Positions 29,124 to 33,554 of a DNA stretch of 33,554 nt are shown here, piece after piece (positions within the stretch are counted from its first letter, which is position 1; every line of letters begins with the position of its first letter). Both the position numbers and the translations under genes were made by a program. Under the pieces are notes generated by a model, which ran no database searches, was not told where the DNA came from, and saw only the letters and a list, made by a program, of their open reading frames with translations. Source of the DNA: CAZJPS01 sp964548055 (lineage in GTDB: Bacteria > Patescibacteriota > Gracilibacteria > Peribacterales > Peribacteraceae); contig CAZJPS010000005.1 in assembly GCA_964548055.1 (NCBI GenBank), positions 1 to 33,554 of the forward strand, given 5' to 3'.

Positions 29124-29714
29124 ATGAAAAAGTCACTTTCTTTTGTTCTCGCAGCCTGCGCAATCATCACACTAAACGCATGCAATCCAACACAAAATAA
29201 CTCACAGGTATTAGAAAATCCTCAAGATAATCCCCTCTTTGTAAAACGCTATTGGGATGAATTGCTTGATAGGATGGTCCAAATGGAAATTCAGAACGAT
29301 CCGGCCCTGCACGATAAGAAAATTGCCGATATTGTAGAGCGAGTTCGTATTGATGCGCTGAGGCGGGTGCAAGAAATTGCAAAAGCTCAACACGGAGCAC
29401 TTACGGGAAACTTTCTTACAGTTCACGAGCTTACAGATGGCACAGCCATGGTAAAAGACGGCACTCTGTATTTTAGTCCGCACTTTGCTACGTACCCAGG
29501 ACCCGATTTGCGCGTGTATCTCTCCAATGTAGTCGATCCACGGGATGCCTCTTTTCCTGATGAATCTGCTCTTGATCTTGGAAAACTGAAAACCCCCTAT
29601 GGCATACAATCTTATGTTCTTACCGATGAACAGAAAATGAGCGAGTTTAGAACTGTTGTGCTTTTTGATGCAGCGCTCCACCGGCTGTACGCATTCGCTC
29701 AGCTCTCTCAGTAA
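29124..29714 (+). CDS. DM13-domain-like lipoprotein
   Basis: 196 residues. The signal peptide ends in a lipobox (ITLNAC, Cys20), so it is a membrane-anchored lipoprotein on the outer face. A helical linker (about 35-90) follows. The C-terminal domain (about 92-196) has the DM13 pattern: GALTGNFLTVHELTDGTAMV, DGTLYFSPHFATYPGPDLRV, YLSNVVDP, LDLGKLKTPYGIQSYVL, then FRTVVLFDAALHRLYAFAQL. DM13 domains usually hold a conserved Cys near the last motif (VVIWC type), proposed to take part in redox chemistry; here that position is FD, so a redox role is doubtful. It is convergent with the DsbA-like gene. Confidence 0.75.
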   Translation: MKKSLSFVLAACAIITLNACNPTQNNSQVLENPQDNPLFVKRYWDELLDRMVQMEIQNDPALHDKKIADIVERVRIDALRRVQEIAKAQHGALTGNFLTVHELTDGTAMVKDGTLYFSPHFATYPGPDLRVYLSNVVDPRDASFPDESALDLGKLKTPYGIQSYVLTDEQKMSEFRTVVLFDAALHRLYAFAQLSQ

Positions 29715-29734
29715 ATTCGCTCACTCCGCATATA

Positions 29735-29766
29735 AAAGAACCCAGGAGAGCATTCCTGGGTCCTTT
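29735..29766. terminator. Bidirectional terminator
   Basis: ACCCAGGA (29740-29747) pairs with TCCTGGGT (29754-29761) around a 6-base loop, extended by AAAG/CTTT after one mismatch. A-rich and T-rich flanks make it usable from both strands, between the DM13-like and DsbA-like genes. Confidence 0.75.
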
Positions 29767-29782
29767 GAATTGCTTTCATTCT

Positions 29783-30376
29783 TTATAGTCGTTGCATTGC
29801 ACCCGCCAATGCTGCATCGAGTGCCTTGCTGAGGCTTTCCATTGTTGCCTCTGTTTGCACACCATTTACATAAAATGTAGGAGTACCTTTCACGCCCAAC
29901 GCAACGCCTTGATTGTACTCATCCAAAATGCCGGCTTTCTTGATATGAGATTCCCAGCAACGTCCAAAGAGTTCTGTATCCATACCCAAAGCTTTTGCCC
30001 ACTCATCCCATGAACCTTTTTTTAGCTCTGCCTGCTTGTCGTAGGCCATATCTACAAACTCCCAAAACTTTCCTTGATCAGCAGCACATTCAGAAGCTTC
30101 AGCTAAATCCAATGCGTAGCGATGTACGCTGCGCAAAGGAAAATGACGGAATTCAAAACGAATCTGTGCCCCATATTTTTCTTTGATGGGCTTTACAAGG
30201 TTTGTTTGGGCAGACTTACATGCAGGACATTGAAAATCGCCAAACTCTGTAAGAACAACTGCAGAATTGGGATTACCGTATGCAGTGCGGCTTGATTGTG
30301 GCGAAAGGCCAGTGGTATCTACACATGCCGCAAGGGCAACAGAGAGGGCTAGAACGGGGAGGAGGAATTTTTTCAT
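29783..30376 (-). CDS. DsbA-family thioredoxin-fold lipoprotein
   Basis: 197 residues. The signal peptide ends in ALAAC (Cys18), a lipobox. The domain has the CPAC redox motif in LTEFGDFQCPACKSAQTNLV, a helical insertion typical of DsbA/DsbG (ALDLAEASECAADQGKFWEF) and the cis-proline loop GVKGTPTFYVNGVQ. It is a membrane-anchored thiol oxidoreductase or thiol-disulfide exchange protein facing outward, of the kind common in CPR bacteria. An upstream partner such as VKOR or DsbB is not in the window. Its promoter region is shared with dnaX (divergent, 110 bases); its own -10 box is poor. Confidence 0.92.
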   Translation of the reverse strand: MKKFLLPVLALSVALAACVDTTGLSPQSSRTAYGNPNSAVVLTEFGDFQCPACKSAQTNLVKPIKEKYGAQIRFEFRHFPLRSVHRYALDLAEASECAADQGKFWEFVDMAYDKQAELKKGSWDEWAKALGMDTELFGRCWESHIKKAGILDEYNQGVALGVKGTPTFYVNGVQTEATMESLSKALDAALAGAMQRL

Positions 30377-30474
30377 AGGTGCTGAGCATGACAGTAAGAA
30401 TGCACCTTAGCAAGGTGCTACTCATACCGTTTTCCAGATCTTTTCTATCCACTAGCATTCAAAAACCAACTCCA

Positions 30475-30480
30475 TATACT
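30475..30480 (+). promoter_or_regulatory. -10 box of dnaX
   Basis: TATACT, 6 bases before ATG 30487; it excludes the in-frame start at 30379, which lies upstream of the box. Confidence 0.5.
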
Positions 30481-30486
30481 CCTTGC

Positions 30487-32034
30487 ATGTCTCTCTACAG
30501 AAAATACCGGCCACATACCTTCCAAGATGTCATAGGCCAAGAACACGTGGTAACTACACTTCAAAATACTGTTGCGCAGGGGCAACTTGCTCATGCCTAT
30601 CTTTTTGCGGGTTCCAGAGGAACAGGAAAAACTTCCGTTGCACGCATCCTTGCCAAAGCAATGCTCACGCAGGGAATGGAAGAAGGTGCACTAAAGAAGC
30701 AAATTACACACGCCGTAGAAGATGGAAGCCTTGTTGATTTAGTGGAAATAGATGCTGCCAGCAATCGAGGCATTGATGATATCCGCATGCTTGTTGAAAA
30801 AATTCAATTTTCCCCCGTCGTTGCAACAGCCAAGGTGTATATCATCGATGAAGTGCACATGCTTACACGTGAAGCCTTTAATGCTCTTTTAAAAACTCTA
30901 GAAGAGCCGCCTTCATATGCATTTTTTATTCTCGCAACCACAGAACTGCAAAAGATTCCTGCCACCATTCAATCTCGCTGTCAGCGTTTTACATTTCAAC
31001 AATTAAAACAAGATGACATTATTCTTGGGCTTACCCGCGTTGCTGATAAAGAAGGCATTACGGTAGCTCCTGAAGCTATGCAGGCAATTGCAAGATATGC
31101 ACAGGGAGGCATGCGCGATGCCCTCTCGCTGCTAGATCAATTGCGCTCGCTCCCAAGTATCAATGTGACGGACGTACAAGAACGTATTGGTGAAACAGGT
31201 CAGCAACATGTGGAAGAGATTCTGAGCGCCATTGAGCGAGGAGATAAAGAATGCATTCTTTTGGTTGTGGCAACGCTGGAAAAAAGCGGTATCGCTCTTG
31301 ATGTTTTTGCACGACAACTCCTTACCAGTGTTCGAAGTAAGCTGCACCATTCCATAAAAAATAAGGAAAATATTGAGCACTATGCGCGCTATTTAGATGC
31401 ACTACTCCAAGCACTTCGTGATATCCGTATCTCACCTATTCCTGGTCTTGCCCTGGAAACAGCCTTGCTTGGACTGTGCGAAACGCATCCAAAAATACCT
31501 TCTGCTACCGTCACACTTTCCGCAAGTATTCCTGAGCACGCGCCAAGCACTCCCGCGGTAGTGCACAAAAAAGACGCAACCACGCCTGTGTTAAAGGCCG
31601 CTGTTTCAAAACTTACCGAATCAGTGACTTCGCCTTCATCTTCTCCTGCTCAGGCGCCACACCCTGCCCCACAGGACGCTCGTTCGCATGTGTCTCAGCC
31701 ACCTTCCACATCTGCCGGCGTTTCACTCTTATCTCTACGCAGCGTATGGCTGGATATTGTAAATAGTGTATCTCCTGCTTCTGTAAAAATGTCTCTCAAA
31801 AATGCGCATGTGCACGCAGTGCAAGGGAATACTGTTGTGCTGAGCTTTGTATCAGGCTTCCACAGAGAAAAAGTAGCAGCAACGGATGCTTCCATCGCAG
31901 TAGAAAATGCTATCCAAAAAATGACTGGCATCTCGCTAAAAATTGATTGCACTCTTGCAGAAGAACAACATTCCAAAGTGCCAGCCAACACAGAAATGGT
32001 AAACGTGGCCGAAGCAGCTTCGGAAGTATTTTAG
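30487..32034 (+). CDS. dnaX: DNA polymerase III subunit tau/gamma
   Basis: 515 residues from ATG 30487. A longer frame from 30379 adds 36 residues unlike DnaX; MSLYRKYRPHTFQDVIGQEH is the classical start. AAA+ motifs: Walker A FAGSRGTGKTSVARILAKA, sensor-side VEIDAASNRGIDDIR, Walker B VYIIDEVHMLTREAFNALLK with EEPPSYAFFILATTE, and QSRCQRFTF. Domain III follows to about 350, then a proline/serine-rich linker and a small C-terminal domain. It is the motor subunit of the clamp loader. Unusually the zinc-binding module between Walker A and the DAASNRG motif, normally with four Cys, is replaced by a Cys-free helix (MLTQGMEEGALKKQITHAVE). A shorter gamma form is not predicted with confidence. Confidence 0.96.
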   Translation: MSLYRKYRPHTFQDVIGQEHVVTTLQNTVAQGQLAHAYLFAGSRGTGKTSVARILAKAMLTQGMEEGALKKQITHAVEDGSLVDLVEIDAASNRGIDDIRMLVEKIQFSPVVATAKVYIIDEVHMLTREAFNALLKTLEEPPSYAFFILATTELQKIPATIQSRCQRFTFQQLKQDDIILGLTRVADKEGITVAPEAMQAIARYAQGGMRDALSLLDQLRSLPSINVTDVQERIGETGQQHVEEILSAIERGDKECILLVVATLEKSGIALDVFARQLLTSVRSKLHHSIKNKENIEHYARYLDALLQALRDIRISPIPGLALETALLGLCETHPKIPSATVTLSASIPEHAPSTPAVVHKKDATTPVLKAAVSKLTESVTSPSSSPAQAPHPAPQDARSHVSQPPSTSAGVSLLSLRSVWLDIVNSVSPASVKMSLKNAHVHAVQGNTVVLSFVSGFHREKVAATDASIAVENAIQKMTGISLKIDCTLAEEQHSKVPANTEMVNVAEAASEVF

Positions 32035-32068
32035 TCATTCTGCGCACTACCTTCAAAGTCCCTCCCCA

Positions 32069-32097
32069 TTTTCTGCAGAAAAAAACATCTGAAGATG
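32069..32097. promoter_or_regulatory. Palindromes before the cyclo-ligase gene
   Basis: TTTTCTGCAGAAAA (32069-32082) is a perfect 14-base palindrome, and CATCT/AGATG (32086-32097) a second small one. They cover the -35 region of the proposed promoter whose -10 box is at 32101, so an operator is possible; a dnaX terminator is the other reading. Confidence 0.3.
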
Positions 32098-32100
32098 CTG

Positions 32101-32106
32101 TAGAAT
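32101..32106 (+). promoter_or_regulatory. -10 box of the cyclo-ligase gene
   Basis: TAGAAT, 6 bases before ATG 32113. Confidence 0.45.
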
Positions 32107-32112
32107 ACAAAT

Positions 32113-32694
32113 ATGCACGCTAAGGAAGAAAAAGCCCATCTTCGTAACGCCATCCGCGAACGTCTCTCAAGGATATCGGAGAATGAACGTCATGCCGAAA
32201 GCCGTTCTGTGTGCAGAAGGATCCTGGAAAATCTTCCTGCAGAACCTTCTACCATCTGCGCGTACTTCCCTCTCAAAGATGAAGTGGATCTGCGAGCACT
32301 TCTTACAGAGCTTCTTCAGAAAGGCTGGAAACTTTATCTTCCTCGCATCGAAAACAATGCCATGGTGTTTCGTAAGGCAGAAAGCATTGAATCGCTCACA
32401 CCTGGGCAGTATGGCATTCCTGAGCCAGCTCTCAGCGATCCTCTTTTAGATCCTCAAGATCTCACCTACGCCCTCACTCCCGCCCGTGCCTTCGATAAAA
32501 AAGGTCACCGCTTAGGACGTGGCAACGGCGGCTACGATATTTGGATCCGCAAACAACGCGCAGCCAATCCGAAGACAAAGTTCTGGGGAGTAGCTCTGGA
32601 GGCTCAAATAGTTCAACAGATTCCCATGGAAGCTCACGATGAAAAAGTGGACGCCATAGTGACCGCGCGTGGATTATTCGGCCCTGAAAAATGA
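32113..32694 (+). CDS. 5-formyltetrahydrofolate cyclo-ligase family protein
   Basis: 193 residues. Family motifs: a basic N-terminal helix (LRNAIRERLSRISENERHAE), ICAYFPLKDEVDLRALL, KLYLPRIENNAMVFRKA, YGIPEP and the nucleotide-binding TPARAFDKKGHRLGRGNGGYD (normally GLAFDxxGxRLGxGGGYYD). It converts 5-formyl-THF to 5,10-methenyl-THF with ATP, recovering a storage or by-product form. The glycine-rich loop differs slightly (GNGGYD). glyA two genes on uses the same folate pool and produces 5-formyl-THF as a side product, so the nearness makes sense. Transcription is probably leaderless (TAGAAT, 6 bases upstream). Confidence 0.92.
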   Translation: MHAKEEKAHLRNAIRERLSRISENERHAESRSVCRRILENLPAEPSTICAYFPLKDEVDLRALLTELLQKGWKLYLPRIENNAMVFRKAESIESLTPGQYGIPEPALSDPLLDPQDLTYALTPARAFDKKGHRLGRGNGGYDIWIRKQRAANPKTKFWGVALEAQIVQQIPMEAHDEKVDAIVTARGLFGPEK

Positions 32695-32699
32695 TGTGT

Positions 32700-32733
32700 A
32701 TACTTGACAAAATCAAGTATTATTTGGTATAAT
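32700..32733 (+). promoter_or_regulatory. Consensus sigma70 promoter with palindrome over -35
   Basis: TTGACA (32704-32709), 18-base spacer, TATAAT (32728-32733): both hexamers perfect. A perfect inverted repeat, ATACTTGA and TCAAGTAT with a 5-base gap (32700-32720), covers the -35 box, as expected of a repressor or activator site. The distance to ATG 32750 is 16 bases, with CAGGA in between. Confidence 0.75.
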
Positions 32734-32749
32734 TATCCTTTGCAGGATT

Positions 32750-33337
32750 ATGAATACTTTGCACTCCAATCATGGCAATGAAGCTGATAATGCCCCTAGC
32801 CCCGCCGATGCTCTCATCGATGCTTGGCTTCGGCAACAGGAGATTCAAAAGCTTATTCGAGAAGGACGGTCACGTGTACAAGAAGTGGTCGTTCATCCTA
32901 TTACAAATAAAATCTTGATTGAGAATCACCGCGGTGACGATGACTCTGTCACTGTCATAAGTGCCAATAAGCTTGCACTGACAAAAGAACAATTAAAAAT
33001 CAAAAAACGCATAGAAGATATTTCTAAGCTCACAGTTCCGATTATGCGAATGAAAGGAGTGTTAGAGCAAGAACAGGACGAGACGGGTCTCTTTACTGGT
33101 TTCTCGAAGAGAAGAAAGATGTTGACACTTATACGTGAACTACAACGGCTCAAAGAAGCAATCAATAGTACATTTGAGACCCAACTAGAAAAATTCCTTC
33201 GAAGTGTCTTTGATCCGACGGTACGCATGAGCGAAGCAGATATTGAAACTGCCATTTCTGATCTAAGAAAGAACATTGATACAAAGCATCAAGATTTTGA
33301 TGAATTAAGAGGCGTTAAAACTGCTCTCCACTATTAA
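32750..33337 (+). CDS. Hypothetical protein under a strong promoter, 195 residues
   Basis: No family recognised. The first 20 residues are polar (MNTLHSNHGNEADNAPSPAD). A helix (ALIDAWLRQQEIQKLIREGR) and a small beta part (VQEVVVHPITNKILIENHRG) follow. From about 80 there are long amphipathic charged helices (LTKEQLKIKKRIEDISKLTV, KRRKMLTLIRELQRLKEAIN), probably coiled-coil, to the end. It has neither signal nor membrane segment. Its promoter is the only one in the window with both consensus hexamers; a CAGGA near the start could serve as Shine-Dalgarno. High or tightly regulated expression is an inference from this. Confidence 0.65.
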   Translation: MNTLHSNHGNEADNAPSPADALIDAWLRQQEIQKLIREGRSRVQEVVVHPITNKILIENHRGDDDSVTVISANKLALTKEQLKIKKRIEDISKLTVPIMRMKGVLEQEQDETGLFTGFSKRRKMLTLIRELQRLKEAINSTFETQLEKFLRSVFDPTVRMSEADIETAISDLRKNIDTKHQDFDELRGVKTALHY

Positions 33338-33411
33338 AGCTAGAGGCACCTTGTTGGAATGGGGCAAAAGCTTGTAGGATTCTTTCACACTTGCTTTCCC
33401 CTACCCCCCCC

Positions 33412-33554
33412 ATGCCTACCTTTTCCGCCCTACAAGCAGCCGATCCTGCCGTGTATGCAGCTTTGGTAGGTGAAATGAATCGGCAGGTGGAAGGAGTAGA
33501 AATGATTGCTTCGGAGAACTATGTATCGCCTGCCGTGCTAGAAACAATGGGGAC
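33412..33554 (+). CDS. glyA: Serine hydroxymethyltransferase, N-terminal part
   Basis: 47 complete codons before the window ends. The protein starts MPTFSALQAADPAVYAALVG and continues with the family's first strongly conserved block, EMNRQVEGVEMIASENYVSP (IASEN motif). The enzyme converts serine and THF to glycine and 5,10-methylene-THF with PLP; the catalytic lysine lies beyond the window. A run of eight Cs ends just before the ATG, without Shine-Dalgarno or clear -10 box. An imperfect hairpin (GGGG/CCCC arms at about 33361-33402) lies upstream and may end the previous transcript. Confidence 0.93.
   Translation, partial: MPTFSALQAADPAVYAALVGEMNRQVEGVEMIASENYVSPAVLETMG

Noticed and set aside
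31561..31573. A6 run in dnaX as a frameshift or slippage site for a short gamma form
   Set aside because: CAC-AAA-AAA-G is in the wrong frame for the classical A-AAA-AAG site, and six As are short for transcript slippage; a +1 shift would stop soon, but nothing else supports it.

Overview
The window looks like a chromosomal piece of a candidate-phyla-radiation (Patescibacteria) bacterium. A member of the Peregrinibacteria/Peribacteria side is my best guess, with moderate confidence. This rests on short proteins, compact operons, a pilin-like protein of CPR type, a DnaX without its zinc module, and isoprenoid synthesis by the mevalonate route. UGA is an ordinary stop (uppS ends in TGA overlapping the next ATG), so the UGA=Gly code of Gracilibacteria/Absconditabacteria does not apply. 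No rRNA or CRISPR array is present; there is one tRNA.

Layout. 1-2930: start of an MscS-like channel (minus), a YggT-like membrane protein, MgtE, and a lysine-rich histone-H1-like protein. 2930-3345: gene-free, filled with small palindromic repeats. 3346-11228: isoprenoid block in two halves. The lower half is idi, uppS, mevalonate kinase and a diphosphomevalonate-decarboxylase family protein. The upper half is HMG-CoA reductase, archaeal-type HMG-CoA synthase, archaeal-type thiolase and, 2 bp further on, a protein joining a DUF35 OB-fold to a guanylate-kinase-like P-loop domain. In archaea a separate DUF35 protein bridges thiolase and HMG-CoA synthase, so the fusion sits where a scaffold is expected. 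No classical phosphomevalonate kinase is seen. 11276-16486: a small membrane protein, then a GT4-type glycosyltransferase, a GH57 amylase and a GH15 glucoamylase, a polyglucan cluster resembling that of methanogens. 16600-21065: secreted coiled-coil protein, YgjP-like metallopeptidase, a tiny acidic protein, then a minus-strand group (maf, trpS, RluA-type synthase, a CxxC micro-protein).

21315-24968: tRNA-Val(CAC) whose last 16 bases recur exactly at 24953-24968. The segment between is an integrated element of about 3.6 kb without a recognisable integrase. It carries three consecutive zinc-ribbon membrane proteins and a pentapeptide-repeat membrane protein. 25210-33554: hypothetical protein, YdjC/ChbG-type deacetylase, dcd, a 590-residue orphan, DM13-like lipoprotein, DsbA-like lipoprotein, dnaX, 5-formyl-THF cyclo-ligase, a hypothetical protein and the start of glyA.

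Two window-wide patterns stand out. First, most genes that begin a transcription unit have a TANNNT-like -10 box 5-8 bases before the start codon and no Shine-Dalgarno sequence, which implies leaderless mRNAs. Second, many intergenic gaps hold short degenerate words repeated head-to-tail and folded back as inverted repeats, with a different word at most loci, next to REP-like palindromes. One REP-like palindrome has become part of the HMG-CoA reductase coding sequence.
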